DNA of 64,000 nucleotides from Allorhizobium borbori (GTDB lineage Bacteria; Pseudomonadota; Alphaproteobacteria; Rhizobiales; Rhizobiaceae), in NCBI RefSeq assembly GCF_014196535.1, contig NZ_JACIDU010000002.1, forward strand, positions 1 to 64,000, read 5' to 3'. Below the pieces are notes generated by a model. That model was not told where the DNA came from. It made no database searches and saw only the letters and a program-made list of their open reading frames with translations. Shown in pieces: positions 9,513-19,425 of this stretch. A program made the position numbers and the translations under genes. Every line of letters starts with the position of its first letter. The stretch's first letter is position 1.

Positions 9513-10280
9513 TCAATCCGGCAGCGTCAGCACGATCGGGCCGTTCTTCGTCACGACGATCGTGTGTTCGAACTGCACGGTCGGGGCTTTCGGCGTCGAA
9601 TAAAGCGTCCAGTCGTCGTCCTCGGTATCGCTGTCTTCGGCCCATTGCCCGCCGAGCGAGAGGAAGGGTTCGATGGTGAAGACGAGACCATCGGTCATGA
9701 TCCGGTCTTCGTCGGGGTCCGCCCAGGTGGAAAGTTCCGCCGGCTCCTCATGCAGCGAACGGCCGATGCCGTGGCTCGCGAGATTGGCGATGAGCGTATA
9801 CTTGTTTTTCGCCGCAAACGCGCCGATGGCCTGACCGATGCTGGCGAGCGGCTTGTCGGCCTTCACCTCGCCGATACCGAGCCAGCAGGCGCGCTTGCCG
9901 TCGCGCAGCAGGCGGGTAATCTTCGGCGTCGTCTTGCCGACGGCAAAGGACGCGCCGGTATCGGAAAAGAAACCGTCCTTCTCGGCGGAAACGTCGAGAT
10001 TGACCAGATCGCCGGCGCGGATCACCCGGTCGCCCGGAATGCCATGCGCCACTTCCTCATTGACGGAAATGCAGGTCGCGCCCGGAAACTGGTAGCACAG
10101 TTCAGGGGCCGAGCGTGCACCGGCGGCCTCCAGCACCTTGCGGCCGATCTCGTCCAGTTCACGGGTGGTGATGCCGGGACGAAGCGCCTCGCTCATGGAC
10201 TGGAGGGCGCGCGCGCAAATGCGACCGATCTCGCGCATCTTGTCGAACTCGTCCTGACTGCTGATGATCATCCGCTGCAC
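9513..10280 (-). CDS. map: Type I methionine aminopeptidase
   Basis: A 255-residue cytosolic metalloprotease that removes the initiator Met. All five metal ligands are visible: Asp in NLDVSAEKDG, Asp in FFSDTGAS, His in SHGIGRSLHE, Glu in VFTIEPFL and Glu in QFEHTIVV. The length is that of a class Ia enzyme without the N-terminal SH3-like extension. The start could be the ATG at 10271 (MIISSQDEF) instead of 10280. The acidic insert AEDSDTEDDDWTLYSTPKAP is as in other short proteobacterial forms; this may be a second, accessory Map copy. Confidence 0.94.
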   Translation of the reverse strand: MQRMIISSQDEFDKMREIGRICARALQSMSEALRPGITTRELDEIGRKVLEAAGARSAPELCYQFPGATCISVNEEVAHGIPGDRVIRAGDLVNLDVSAEKDGFFSDTGASFAVGKTTPKITRLLRDGKRACWLGIGEVKADKPLASIGQAIGAFAAKNKYTLIANLASHGIGRSLHEEPAELSTWADPDEDRIMTDGLVFTIEPFLSLGGQWAEDSDTEDDDWTLYSTPKAPTVQFEHTIVVTKNGPIVLTLPD

Positions 10281-10293
10281 TCCCGCCGTAATT

Positions 10294-11349
10294 TCACGCG
10301 GCGGGTTTCGCTCCGCTTGCGCTTCCCGTCAATTCCTTTCTGACGAGCGGCGCGACTTTCGTGCCGTAAAGTTCGATGCCGCGCAGGATCGCGTCATGCG
10401 GCATGAGGCCGATGGCCATCTGCAACAGGAACCGGGTGTTGCCAAACAGGCGATGCGCGGCGACGATCTTTTCCGCAACCTCCTCCGGCGAACCGACGAA
10501 GAGATTGCCACGCGGCCCCATGGCCCGGTCGAACTGGCCGCGACTGCCCGGCGGCCAGCCGCGCTCGCGCCCCAGCCGGTCCATCACCGCCTGCTGCGGG
10601 CCATAAAACGTATCCGCTGCCTGCTGGCGCGTCACATCGATGAAGCCGTGCACGTTGATCGAGGTCTGAAGCTTCGCCTCATCCTGCCCCGCCGCCCGCG
10701 CCGCCTCGCGGTAGAGATTGAAGAGCGGTGCAAAGCGCGGATATTCGCCACCGATGATGGCAAGCGCCACCGGCAGGCCGAGCGACCCCGCCCGTGCCAC
10801 CGATTGCGGCGTGCCACCCACCGCGATCCACAGCGGCAGCTTCTCCTGCAACGGACGCGGATAGACGCCCCGCCCGTTGATCGTCGCGGTATGCTCGCCC
10901 TTCCAGGTCAGCGTTTCAGCCTCGTTCAGCTTCATCAGCATCCCGAGTTTTTCGGAAAAGAGGTCGTCATAATCCTCGAGGTTGTAGCCAAAGAGTGGGA
11001 AGGATTCGATGAAGGACCCCCGCCCGGCCATAATTTCCGCCCGCCCGCCGGAGAGGAGATCGACGGTGGAAAACTGCTGGAACAGCCGCACCGGGTCATC
11101 CGAACTGATCACGGAGACGGCACTCGTCAGCCGGATGTTCTTCGTCTTCACCGCCGCCGCCGCCAGCACGGTGGAAGGCGAGGAAACCGCGTAATCCGGG
11201 CGGTGGTGCTCGCCGACGCCGAAGACGTCGAGCCCGACCTGATCGGCCAGTTCGATCTCTTCCAGCAGGTTCTTCAACCGCCGCGCCCCTTCCGGCCCGT
11301 GCGCTGCCGTGGGATCGACATCCGCAAAGGTATAAAGACCGAGTTCCAT
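10294..11349 (-). CDS. LLM-class (luciferase-like) flavin-dependent monooxygenase
   Basis: A 351-residue bacterial-luciferase-fold protein. It begins [13 protein letters not shown] and has the [15 protein letters not shown] motif near residue 50, [16 protein letters not shown], and [12 protein letters not shown], all typical of the LLM class that uses FMNH2 or F420. The substrate is unknown. The ATG at 11349 is preferred over 11373 because family members start MELG. It is 13 nt upstream of map on the same strand, so they may be cotranscribed, but no functional link is evident. Confidence 0.9.
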   Translation of the reverse strand: MELGLYTFADVDPTAAHGPEGARRLKNLLEEIELADQVGLDVFGVGEHHRPDYAVSSPSTVLAAAAVKTKNIRLTSAVSVISSDDPVRLFQQFSTVDLLSGGRAEIMAGRGSFIESFPLFGYNLEDYDDLFSEKLGMLMKLNEAETLTWKGEHTATINGRGVYPRPLQEKLPLWIAVGGTPQSVARAGSLGLPVALAIIGGEYPRFAPLFNLYREAARAAGQDEAKLQTSINVHGFIDVTRQQAADTFYGPQQAVMDRLGRERGWPPGSRGQFDRAMGPRGNLFVGSPEEVAEKIVAAHRLFGNTRFLLQMAIGLMPHDAILRGIELYGTKVAPLVRKELTGSASGAKPAA

Positions 11350-11545
11350 CGCCGCGCACTCCTCAATAGCCATTCATTGTTCAGCCTTAGATTAAGGTGT
11401 CGGCCGGCATCTGCAAAGCGCGTGCGTGTTGACGGTGCGTCTTCGCCGGGCACGCCATGCGCACACTGAAGCCACGGGTTTCCCGGCTTGCGGGCGGGGC
11501 TGAACGCCCCTATCCTCGCAGGAGCGACAGGGGGGTGGGCTTGCG

Positions 11546-11971
11546 ATGGGTGACGAGAGACAATTGCATGAGGCGGCATGTCACTGCGGCACCGTCCGGT
11601 TCCGGGTTCGCCTTGCCGACGAATTCAAGACGATACGCCGTTGTACATGCTCCTATTGCCGCATGCGCGGGGCCATTGCCGTTTCGGCAGCGCTTTCCGA
11701 TGTGGAGTTCGTGGCGGGTGAGGACAACCTGACGCTCTACCAGTTCAATACCAGAACCGCCCGGCATTACTTTTGCAAGACCTGCGGGATTTATACGCAC
11801 CATCAGCGCCGCTCGAACCCCTCGCTTTTCGGGATCAATGTCGCCTGCATCGAAGGCATCAGCCCGTTCGATTTTCCGGAAGTCACGGTCATGGATGGCG
11901 TTTCCCATCCCTCGGACACCGGCTCGACTTCACGCATTGCCGGCACACTCCGGTTCGAGCCCTCGACCTGA
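11546..11971 (+). CDS. GFA/CENP-V-family zinc protein
   Basis: A 141-residue protein of the glutathione-dependent formaldehyde-activating (GFA) family. Zinc ligands are clear: ACHCGTVRF near residue 12, CTCSYCRMRG near residue 33, and FCKTCGIYTHH near residue 76. Despite the name, many GFA proteins have no shown role in formaldehyde metabolism. It is divergent from the LLM gene and sits just before the purine operon, separated from xdhA by 197 nt, so it is probably not part of that operon. Confidence 0.9.
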   Translation: MGDERQLHEAACHCGTVRFRVRLADEFKTIRRCTCSYCRMRGAIAVSAALSDVEFVAGEDNLTLYQFNTRTARHYFCKTCGIYTHHQRRSNPSLFGINVACIEGISPFDFPEVTVMDGVSHPSDTGSTSRIAGTLRFEPST

Positions 11972-12168
11972 TCCCTGCGCATGGGCAATGGCGGTCAGCC
12001 GGAATTCGCCCGTTTGCAGCCACCATGTGCACCCGCAGCAATGGCGGCAATCCACTTCGGTTTCGTATTCAATTTGTGCGAACGCAAAAAACATGGATTG
12101 CCAGAACAATGCTTTTGCGCGTAACTTTTCAGACCGGCGCGTGAATAAATACGACCAAAAGGGGAAAC

Positions 12169-13632
12169 ATGTCCGGTTGCATTCGTTTCATTCTGAACGA
12201 GCAGGAAATCGAAACGGGTGATTTCGGCCCGACCGATACGCTGCTGGACTACCTGCGCCTCAACCGGCGCCTGACGGGCACCAAGGAAGGCTGCGCGGAA
12301 GGCGATTGCGGGGCCTGCACGGTGCTGGTCGGACGTCTCGTCGGCGGGCGGCTGGTCTATGAAGGCGTCAATGCCTGCATCCGCTTCCTCGGCTCGCTGA
12401 ACGCCACCCATATCGTCACCGTAGAGCATCTGGCGGCGAAAGATGGCGCGCTGCATCCGGTGCAGAAGGCGATGGTCGATTGCCACGGCTCGCAATGCGG
12501 CTTCTGCACGCCGGGCTTCGTCATGTCGCTTTACGGCCTGTGGCTTGCCAATCCCAAGCCCTCGCGCGAAGAGATCGAACGCGCCCTTCAGGGCAATCTC
12601 TGTCGCTGCACCGGCTATGAAGCCATCATCAAGGCCGCCGAACAGGCCAGCCTCTCGCGCCCCTCCGCCAGCGACCCCGTCTATGGCGGCCATGAGAAGG
12701 TGGCCGCCCGGCTTGAAGCATTGGCCGCAAGCGAAACGGTCGTCGTGGAAAAGGACGGCGAGCGCGCCATCCTGCCCGGCTCCGTCGCCGAACTCTGCCG
12801 CGTTCTGGCGGAAGAGGCAAAGTCCACCATCGTCGCCGGTTCCACCGATACAGGCCTTTGGGTGACGAAGCAGATGCGCAAGCTCGATCCGGTCGTCTTC
12901 ATCAATCACCTGCCGGAATTGCAGCAGCTTGAGGTCAGGGACGACGGCATAAGGATCGGCGCGGGCGTGACCTATGCCGCCGCCTTCGACACGCTTTCCC
13001 GCGAAATCCCGGCTTTTGGCGCGCTCATTGCCCGCATCGGCGGCCAGCAGGTGCGCAACATGGGCACGATCGGCGGTAATATCGCCAACGGTTCGCCCAT
13101 CGGTGACACGCCGCCGGCGCTTATTGCGCTCGGCGCCATCCTGACGCTGAGGAGCGCCGCCGGCACCCGCACCATGCCGCTCGAAAGCTACTTCATCGCA
13201 TACGGCAAGCAGGACCGGAATCCCGGCGAATTTGTCGAGAGCCTCTTCATTCCTCACCCGCCGAAAGACAGCCATTACGCCGTCTACAAGATTTCGAAAC
13301 GCCGCGACGAGGATATCTCGGCGGCCTGCGGCGGCTTCTTCCTCGAGCTGGAAGCCGGTAGCGTCAAGACAGTCCGCATCGCCTTCGGCGGCATGGCCGG
13401 CACACCGAAGCGGGCGAGCGCCGTGGAAGCCGCCCTCATGGGGCAGCCATGGACGGAAGCGACCGTGAAGGCCGCGCAACCGGCCTTCGACGCGGATTAC
13501 CAGCCGCTGACCGACTGGCGCGCCACGGCCGAGTATAGGCAATTGACGGTCAAGAACCTGCTCTACCGCTTCTTCCTCGAGACGACCGGCCAGAAGCAGG
13601 AATTGCAGCGCTATCCCGATGCGGCGGAATGA
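12169..13632 (+). CDS. xdhA: Xanthine dehydrogenase small subunit (2Fe-2S and FAD)
   Basis: A 487-residue subunit carrying the electron-transfer cofactors. The N-terminal plant-type [2Fe-2S] cluster uses Cys42, Cys47 and Cys50 (GCAEGDCGACTVLV). The second cluster domain has GSQCGFCTPGFVMS and LCRCTGYEAI. The FAD domain follows, with TIVAGSTDTGLW and GTIGGNIANGSPIGDTPP, then the CO-dehydrogenase flavoprotein C-terminal domain. It oxidises hypoxanthine/xanthine to urate together with XdhB. It is the first gene of the + strand purine operon, 18 nt before xdhB, with AAAAGGGG upstream of the ATG. Confidence 0.97.
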   Translation: MSGCIRFILNEQEIETGDFGPTDTLLDYLRLNRRLTGTKEGCAEGDCGACTVLVGRLVGGRLVYEGVNACIRFLGSLNATHIVTVEHLAAKDGALHPVQKAMVDCHGSQCGFCTPGFVMSLYGLWLANPKPSREEIERALQGNLCRCTGYEAIIKAAEQASLSRPSASDPVYGGHEKVAARLEALAASETVVVEKDGERAILPGSVAELCRVLAEEAKSTIVAGSTDTGLWVTKQMRKLDPVVFINHLPELQQLEVRDDGIRIGAGVTYAAAFDTLSREIPAFGALIARIGGQQVRNMGTIGGNIANGSPIGDTPPALIALGAILTLRSAAGTRTMPLESYFIAYGKQDRNPGEFVESLFIPHPPKDSHYAVYKISKRRDEDISAACGGFFLELEAGSVKTVRIAFGGMAGTPKRASAVEAALMGQPWTEATVKAAQPAFDADYQPLTDWRATAEYRQLTVKNLLYRFFLETTGQKQELQRYPDAAE

Positions 13633-13650
13633 GGGGACAAGCAGATAATC

Positions 13651-15987
13651 ATGGACAAGACCACCTTCTCCCCCGCCGCCACGATCAAGGGCCCGATGCA
13701 TTCCAGCCTGCGCCATGACAGCGCCCACAAGCATGTCACCGGCGCGGCGGAGTATATCGATGACATTCCCGAACCCGCCGGCCTGCTGCATGGCGCGCTC
13801 GGCCTGTCGGATCGCGCCCATGCCGAACTGATTTCCGTCGATCTCTCCGAGGTTGCGGCTCAACCCGGCGTCATCTGCGTGCTGACGGCAAAGGACGTTC
13901 CCTCCGTCAACGACATCTCCTCCGGCGGCTGGCATGACGAGCCGCTGATGGCGGAAACGAAGGTGGAATTCCATGGGCAGGTGATTTTCGCCGTCATTGC
14001 CGAAACCCGCGACATCGCCCGGCGCGCGGCACGGAAGGCGAAGATCGAGTATCGCGACCTGCCCCACTGGTCGGATATTGACGGCGCGCTTGCCGCCAAT
14101 GCCCCTTGCGTGATCGAGCCGATGGTGCTGCATCGCGGCGCACCGGAAACGGAAATGGACAAGGCGCCACGCCGCCTTCAGGGCACGTTCCGCGTCGGTG
14201 GGCAGGAACATTTCTATCTCGAAAGCCATATCGCGCTCGCCATTCCCGGCGAAGACGACGAGGTGTCGATCTGGTGTTCCACCCAGCATCCAAGCGAAGT
14301 CCAGCACATTGTCGGCCATGTCATGGGCATCCCCTCCAACGCCATCACCGTCAATGTGCGGCGCATGGGCGGCGGCTTCGGCGGCAAGGAAACGCAAGGC
14401 AACCAGTTTGCAGCCCTTGCCACCATCGCGGCCAAGAAACTGAACCGCGCGGTAAAATTCCGCCCCGACCGCGACGAGGACATGACCGCCACCGGCAAGC
14501 GCCACGATTTCCGCGTCGATTACGACCTCGGCTTCGACGACGAAGGCCGCATCCATGCGGTCGAGGCGACGTTTGCGGCGCGCTGCGGCTTTTCCGCCGA
14601 CCTTTCCGGCCCGGTTACGGACCGCGCGCTGTTCCACGCGGATTCCAGCTATTTTTATCCGCATGTGCGCTTCGCCTCGAAGCCGCTCAAGACGCATACC
14701 GTCTCCAACACCGCCTTTCGCGGTTTCGGCGGGCCGCAGGGCCTGATCGCCGGTGAGCGCTTCATCGAGGACATCGCCTATGCCGTGGGCAAGGACCCGC
14801 TTGAAATCCGCAAGCTGAACTTCTACGGCCAGCCGGGTTCGGGCCGCACGCTGACCCCCTATCATCAGGAGGTAGCCGACAACATCATCGCCCGCGTGGT
14901 GGCGGAGCTGGAGGAAAGCACCGATTATCAGGCCCGCCGCAAGGCGATCATCGCCTACAACAAGACAAGCCCCGTGCTGCGCAAGGGCATCGCGCTGACA
15001 CCGGTGAAATTCGGTATCTCCTTCACCATGACCGCCTTCAACCAGGCCGGCGCACTGGTGCATGTCTATAATGACGGCTCCATCCATCTGAACCATGGTG
15101 GCACGGAAATGGGCCAGGGCCTCTACACCAAGGTGGCGCAGGTGGTGGCTGATGCCTTCAAGGTCGACATCGACCGGGTGAAGATTACCGCGACGACCAC
15201 CGGCAAGGTGCCGAACACTTCCGCCACCGCCGCCTCCTCCGGCACCGATCTCAACGGCATGGCGGCATGGGATGCCTGCCGCCAGATCAAGGCGCGGCTG
15301 GTGACGTTTGTCGCCGAGACGTGGAAGGTGGCGGAAACGGAAGTGGAATTCCTGCCGAACCGCATCCGCATCGGCGCAGAGGAAGTCCCCTTCAACGAGG
15401 TTATCAGGAAGGCCTACTTCGCGCGCATCCAGCTTTCGGCGGCAGGGTTCTACAAGACGCCGAAAATCCACTGGGACCGCAAGGCGGGCCGTGGCCATCC
15501 CTTTTACTACTTCGCTTATGGCGCCTCGTGCTCGGAAGTCACCATCGATACGCTGACGGGCGAATATCTGGTGGACCGCACCGATATTCTCCACGATGTC
15601 GGCCGCTCGCTGAACCCGGATATCGACAAGGGGCAGATCGAGGGCGCCTTCGTGCAGGGCATGGGCTGGCTGACCACCGAGGAACTGTGGTGGGATGGCA
15701 AGGGCCGGCTGCGCACGCACGCGCCGTCCACCTACAAGATCCCGCTCGCCTCCGACCGCCCGAAGGTGTTCAACGTCAGGCTGGCCGAATGGTCGGAAAA
15801 CGCCGAACCCACCATTGGCCGGTCCAAGGCCGTGGGCGAACCACCCTTCATGCTGGGCATTTCGGTGTTCGAGGCGCTGTCCATGGCGGTCGCCTCCGTC
15901 GCCGATTACCGCATCTGCCCCCGCCTCGACGCTCCGGCCACGCCCGAGCGCGTGCTGATGGCGGTGGAACGCCTGAAGGCGTTGTGA
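13651..15987 (+). CDS. xdhB: Xanthine dehydrogenase molybdopterin-binding subunit
   Basis: A 778-residue catalytic subunit holding the Mo-molybdopterin centre. Family motifs are the N-terminal HDSAHKHVTGAAEYIDDIP, GGGFGGKETQGN (cofactor contact), the substrate-site AFRGFGGPQG with its Arg, TEMGQGLYTKVAQ, and the C-terminal KAVGEPPFMLG, whose Glu is the catalytic base. The length matches bacterial two-subunit XDH. The stop TGA shares one base with the ATG of xdhC, so they are translationally coupled. Confidence 0.97.
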   Translation: MDKTTFSPAATIKGPMHSSLRHDSAHKHVTGAAEYIDDIPEPAGLLHGALGLSDRAHAELISVDLSEVAAQPGVICVLTAKDVPSVNDISSGGWHDEPLMAETKVEFHGQVIFAVIAETRDIARRAARKAKIEYRDLPHWSDIDGALAANAPCVIEPMVLHRGAPETEMDKAPRRLQGTFRVGGQEHFYLESHIALAIPGEDDEVSIWCSTQHPSEVQHIVGHVMGIPSNAITVNVRRMGGGFGGKETQGNQFAALATIAAKKLNRAVKFRPDRDEDMTATGKRHDFRVDYDLGFDDEGRIHAVEATFAARCGFSADLSGPVTDRALFHADSSYFYPHVRFASKPLKTHTVSNTAFRGFGGPQGLIAGERFIEDIAYAVGKDPLEIRKLNFYGQPGSGRTLTPYHQEVADNIIARVVAELEESTDYQARRKAIIAYNKTSPVLRKGIALTPVKFGISFTMTAFNQAGALVHVYNDGSIHLNHGGTEMGQGLYTKVAQVVADAFKVDIDRVKITATTTGKVPNTSATAASSGTDLNGMAAWDACRQIKARLVTFVAETWKVAETEVEFLPNRIRIGAEEVPFNEVIRKAYFARIQLSAAGFYKTPKIHWDRKAGRGHPFYYFAYGASCSEVTIDTLTGEYLVDRTDILHDVGRSLNPDIDKGQIEGAFVQGMGWLTTEELWWDGKGRLRTHAPSTYKIPLASDRPKVFNVRLAEWSENAEPTIGRSKAVGEPPFMLGISVFEALSMAVASVADYRICPRLDAPATPERVLMAVERLKAL

Positions 15988-16844
15988 TGGTTCGGGCGAT
16001 GCGGCAAGAGTTTCCCCCCTCTACCCTGCCGGCCATTCTCATCGAGGTCATCGACGCGAGGGGCTCCACCCCGCGCGAGGCCGGCGCGTGGATGCTGGTG
16101 AGCGCCGACACGCTGCACGGCACGATCGGTGGCGGCGCTTTCGAATATATGGCGATCGATCACGCCCGCGCGCTTCTCGCCGGCAAGGCAACGGAGCTGC
16201 GCCAGGACATTCCGCTCGGCCCGGCCATCGGGCAATGCTGCGGTGGCTTCGTTTCGCTCGCCTTCGCTCCCTTCGATGCCGAGAGCCGCGCCCGGCTGAA
16301 AGCCCGGCTGCAGGCCGAGGATGCCGCCCATCCCGCTATCTTCGTGTTCGGGGCCGGCCATGTCGGCAAGGCGCTGGCGGCGGCGCTGCAGCCGCTTCCC
16401 TTCGCTGTCACCGTGATCGAGACGCGGGCGGAGGAACTGGATGGCCTACCGGAAGGTGTCGCCCGCCGGCTTGCCGCCCTGCCCGAAGCCGAAGTTGCTC
16501 AGATTCCGGCAGGCGGCGCAGCCGTCATCGTCACCCACGACCACGCGCTGGACTTCCTCATTGCCCGCGAGGCTTTGGCCCGCGACGATCTCTTCTATTG
16601 CGGCATGATCGGCTCGGCCACCAAGCGCGCCACCTTCTCAAGCTGGCTCCGGTCAGAAGCCGGGACGCCGGCCATGCTGGACAGGCTGGTGCTGCCGATT
16701 GGCGGCTCCGCCGTCCGCGACAAGCGTCCGGCAGTGATCGCCGCACTGGTTGCTGCCGAACTGCTGACTGCCGCCACGAAATTCTCCCTGCCCGCCCGGC
16801 ATACCTCCCGTGCCGCGGTCAAGGAACAAACAAAGGGGAACTGA
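15987..16844 (+). CDS. xdhC: Xanthine dehydrogenase accessory protein XdhC
   Basis: A 285-residue chaperone that binds molybdenum cofactor, supports its sulfuration and inserts it into XdhB. Visible features are the N-terminal IEVIDARGSTPREAGAWMLV, the GTIGGGAFEY motif, GPAIGQCCGG with paired Cys, and a Rossmann segment IFVFGAGHVGKALA. The start at 15987 is set by the TGATG overlap with xdhB and has the right length for the family. The open frame upstream is only the shadow frame of xdhB. It abuts puuD with no gap. Confidence 0.95.
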   Translation: MVRAMRQEFPPSTLPAILIEVIDARGSTPREAGAWMLVSADTLHGTIGGGAFEYMAIDHARALLAGKATELRQDIPLGPAIGQCCGGFVSLAFAPFDAESRARLKARLQAEDAAHPAIFVFGAGHVGKALAAALQPLPFAVTVIETRAEELDGLPEGVARRLAALPEAEVAQIPAGGAAVIVTHDHALDFLIAREALARDDLFYCGMIGSATKRATFSSWLRSEAGTPAMLDRLVLPIGGSAVRDKRPAVIAALVAAELLTAATKFSLPARHTSRAAVKEQTKGN

Positions 16845-18101
16845 ATGTTCGAATATCCCATCCTCTGGGAATGGCTGTCCTTTGCCGTTCGCTGGCTGCA
16901 TGTCATTACCGCCATCGCATGGATCGGCTCGTCCTTCTATTTCATCGCCCTCGATCTCGGTCTGGTGAAGCGCCCGCATCTGCCCGAAGGCGTCTATGGC
17001 GAGGAATGGCAGGTGCATGGCGGTGGTTTCTACCACATCCAGAAATATCTGGTCGCACCCGGCACCATGCCCGAACACCTGACCTGGTTCAAATGGGAAA
17101 GCTACGTCACCTGGCTGTCGGGCTTCGCGCTTCTCTGCGTGGTCTATTACGGCGGCGCGGATCTCTTCCTCATCGATACCGATGTGATGGAACTGGCGAG
17201 CTGGCAGGCCATCCTGATTTCGCTGGTTTCGCTCACCATCGGCTGGATCTGCTACGATCTGCTCTGCAAATCGCCACTCGGCAAGAACACCTGGGGCCTG
17301 ATGGCGCTGCTTTATCTGGTGCTCATCGCCATGGCATTCGCCTATACGCAGGTCTTCTCCGGCCGCGCCACCTTCCTGCATCTCGGCGCCTTCACGGCGA
17401 CGATCATGACGGCCAACGTGTTCTTCATCATCATCCCCAACCAGAAGATCGTCGTCGCCGACCTGAAGGCGGGCAAAACGCCGGACCCGAAGCTCGGCGC
17501 GCAGGCCAAGCAGCGTTCGCTGCACAACAACTACCTGACGCTGCCCGTCATCTTCTTCATGCTGTCGAACCATTATCCGCTGGCCTTCGCCACCGCCTAT
17601 AACTGGATCATCGCCGCCCTCGTCTTCCTGCTCGGCGTCACCATCCGCCACTGGTTCAACACCACGCACGCCCGCAAGGGCAAGCCTTACTGGACCTGGG
17701 TCGCCACCGCCGCCATCTTCGCTGCCATTGTCTGGCTGTCGTCGCTCGGCAACGGTGCGCCGAAGGCCGAAGAGGAACAGGGCGCGGATGCCGGCGCCGT
17801 CGCCCCGGCCTATGCCATGTTCGCCGCCGATCCGCATTTCGAAGGCGTGCGCGACCTCGTGCAGTCGCGCTGCGCCATGTGCCACGCGAAGGAGCCGCTG
17901 TGGGATGGCATGCTCCATGCGCCCAAATCCGTGAAGCTGGAAACCGACGCCGAAATCGCCCGCCATGCCCGCGAAATTTACCTTCAGGCCGGCATTTCGA
18001 AGGCCATGCCGCCCGGCAACGTGACTTATCTCACCGCCGAAGACCGCGACCTGCTGACCGCCTGGTATGAAAGCGCCACCGCCGGAAAGGCAACCGAATG
18101 A
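16845..18101 (+). CDS. puuD: Membrane urate oxidase PuuD with C-terminal cytochrome c
   Basis: A 418-residue integral-membrane urate hydroxylase that converts urate to 5-hydroxyisourate. The N-terminal ~310 residues hold about eight or nine membrane helices with conserved His (WLHVITAIAWIGSSFYF, HGGGFYHIQKY, LSNHYPLAF). The C-terminal periplasmic domain carries a haem c site CAMCH at 343-347 and a likely Met ligand in KAMPPGN. Electrons therefore go to the respiratory chain rather than directly to O2 with release of peroxide as in soluble uricase. The ATG follows the xdhC stop directly, and its own stop overlaps guaD by 4 nt. Confidence 0.96.
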   Translation: MFEYPILWEWLSFAVRWLHVITAIAWIGSSFYFIALDLGLVKRPHLPEGVYGEEWQVHGGGFYHIQKYLVAPGTMPEHLTWFKWESYVTWLSGFALLCVVYYGGADLFLIDTDVMELASWQAILISLVSLTIGWICYDLLCKSPLGKNTWGLMALLYLVLIAMAFAYTQVFSGRATFLHLGAFTATIMTANVFFIIIPNQKIVVADLKAGKTPDPKLGAQAKQRSLHNNYLTLPVIFFMLSNHYPLAFATAYNWIIAALVFLLGVTIRHWFNTTHARKGKPYWTWVATAAIFAAIVWLSSLGNGAPKAEEEQGADAGAVAPAYAMFAADPHFEGVRDLVQSRCAMCHAKEPLWDGMLHAPKSVKLETDAEIARHAREIYLQAGISKAMPPGNVTYLTAEDRDLLTAWYESATAGKATE

Positions 18102-19408
18102 CCGCGCGTCTGCTGAGGGGCCGCCTCCTTTCCTTCCACCGCATGCCCGAAAGCCTCGATGACCGGGCAAGCTACCTCTACGAGGAAGACGGCGGCCTGC
18201 TGATCGAGAACGGCGTTATTGCCGCCATCGGCGATTACGCGACAGTCAAGGCCGATGCGCCCGAGGACATTGAGGAAATCGACCACAGGCCGAACCTCAT
18301 CCTGCCCGGCTTCATCGATACGCATATCCATTTCCCCCAGATGCAGGTCATCGGCTCCTATGCCGCCAACCTGCTGGAATGGCTGAACACCTATACCTTC
18401 CCGGAGGAGTGCAAGTTCGTGGAGACGGCGCATGCCGAACGCATCGCCGTGCATCTCTTCGATGAACTGCTGCGTCACGGCACAACCACCGCCGCCGCCT
18501 ATTGTTCGGTGCACAAGGCTTCGGCAGACGCCTTCTTTGCCGAAAGCCTGAAGCGCGGCACGCTGATGATCGGCGGCAAGGTGATGATGGACCGCAACGC
18601 CCCGCAGGGCCTGCTCGACACGCCCGAAACGGGCTATGACGAGACCCGCGCCGTCATTGAGCAATGGCATGGCAAGGGCCGCAACCACGTGGCCATCACG
18701 CCGCGCTTCGCCATCACCTCCACGCCGCCGCAGATGGAAGCCGCCGCGGCGCTGGCCCGCGAGTTCCCGGATCTGCATATCCAGACGCATCTTTCCGAAA
18801 ACGGCGAGGAAATCCGCTATACCTGCGAACTTTACCCGGAGGCCGCCGACTATACGGACATCTACGCCCGTTACGGCCTGTTGCGGGAAAAGGCGCTGCT
18901 CGGTCACTGCATCCATCTTTCCGAACGCGAGGCGGACGTGATGAGCGAGACCGGCGCGGTCGCCGTCCATTGCCCCACCTCCAACCTCTTTCTCGGCTCC
19001 GGTCTGATGCCGCTGAAAAAGATGATCCGTCGCAACAAGCCCGTGACGGTTTCGGTAGCGACCGATATCGGCGGCGGCTCCAGCTATTCCATGCTGCGCA
19101 CCATGGACGAGGCCTACAAGATCCAGCAATTGCTGGGCGAGCGGCTGAACCCGCTGGAAAGCTTCTGGCTGATGACGCGCGGCAATGCCGAGGCCATCCG
19201 GCTTGCCGACAGCATCGGCTCGCTCGACCCGGGCACGGATGCCGACCTGGTAGTGCTCGATGCCCGCGCGACACCGGCCATGGCGTTGAAGATGGAAGTG
19301 GTCAATTCACTTGCCGAAGAGCTGTTTCTGCTGCAAACACTGGGGGACGATCGCTCGATCGCCGAAACATATGTCGCGGGAAAGGCCATGAAGTCCACCC
19401 TGCGGTAA
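18098..19408 (+). CDS. guaD: Guanine deaminase
   Basis: A 436-residue amidohydrolase that converts guanine to xanthine and ammonia. Zinc and active-site motifs are PGFIDTHIHFPQ (HxH), the Trp/Glu segment LLEWLNTYTFPEE specific to guanine deaminases, IQTHLSENGEE, LLGHCIHLSE and VATDIGGGSSYSML with the catalytic Asp. The ATGA overlap with puuD indicates coupled translation. It feeds xanthine into the XDH encoded upstream. Confidence 0.96.
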   Translation: MTARLLRGRLLSFHRMPESLDDRASYLYEEDGGLLIENGVIAAIGDYATVKADAPEDIEEIDHRPNLILPGFIDTHIHFPQMQVIGSYAANLLEWLNTYTFPEECKFVETAHAERIAVHLFDELLRHGTTTAAAYCSVHKASADAFFAESLKRGTLMIGGKVMMDRNAPQGLLDTPETGYDETRAVIEQWHGKGRNHVAITPRFAITSTPPQMEAAAALAREFPDLHIQTHLSENGEEIRYTCELYPEAADYTDIYARYGLLREKALLGHCIHLSEREADVMSETGAVAVHCPTSNLFLGSGLMPLKKMIRRNKPVTVSVATDIGGGSSYSMLRTMDEAYKIQQLLGERLNPLESFWLMTRGNAEAIRLADSIGSLDPGTDADLVVLDARATPAMALKMEVVNSLAEELFLLQTLGDDRSIAETYVAGKAMKSTLR

Positions 19409-19425
19409 CAGCCTACCGAACCACC

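Noticed and set aside
12080-12115. Inverted repeat CGCAAAA/TTTTGCG upstream of xdhA as an operator
   Set aside because: Only 7 bp with a gap of over 20 nt in an A/T-rich stretch; could be chance, and no matching motif was found upstream of puuE.
11995-15720. A 1241-codon open frame on the - strand opposite xdhA/xdhB
   Set aside because: It is antisense to two clear xanthine dehydrogenase genes and shows only the low-complexity, His/Arg/Gly-rich composition produced by high-GC shadow frames.
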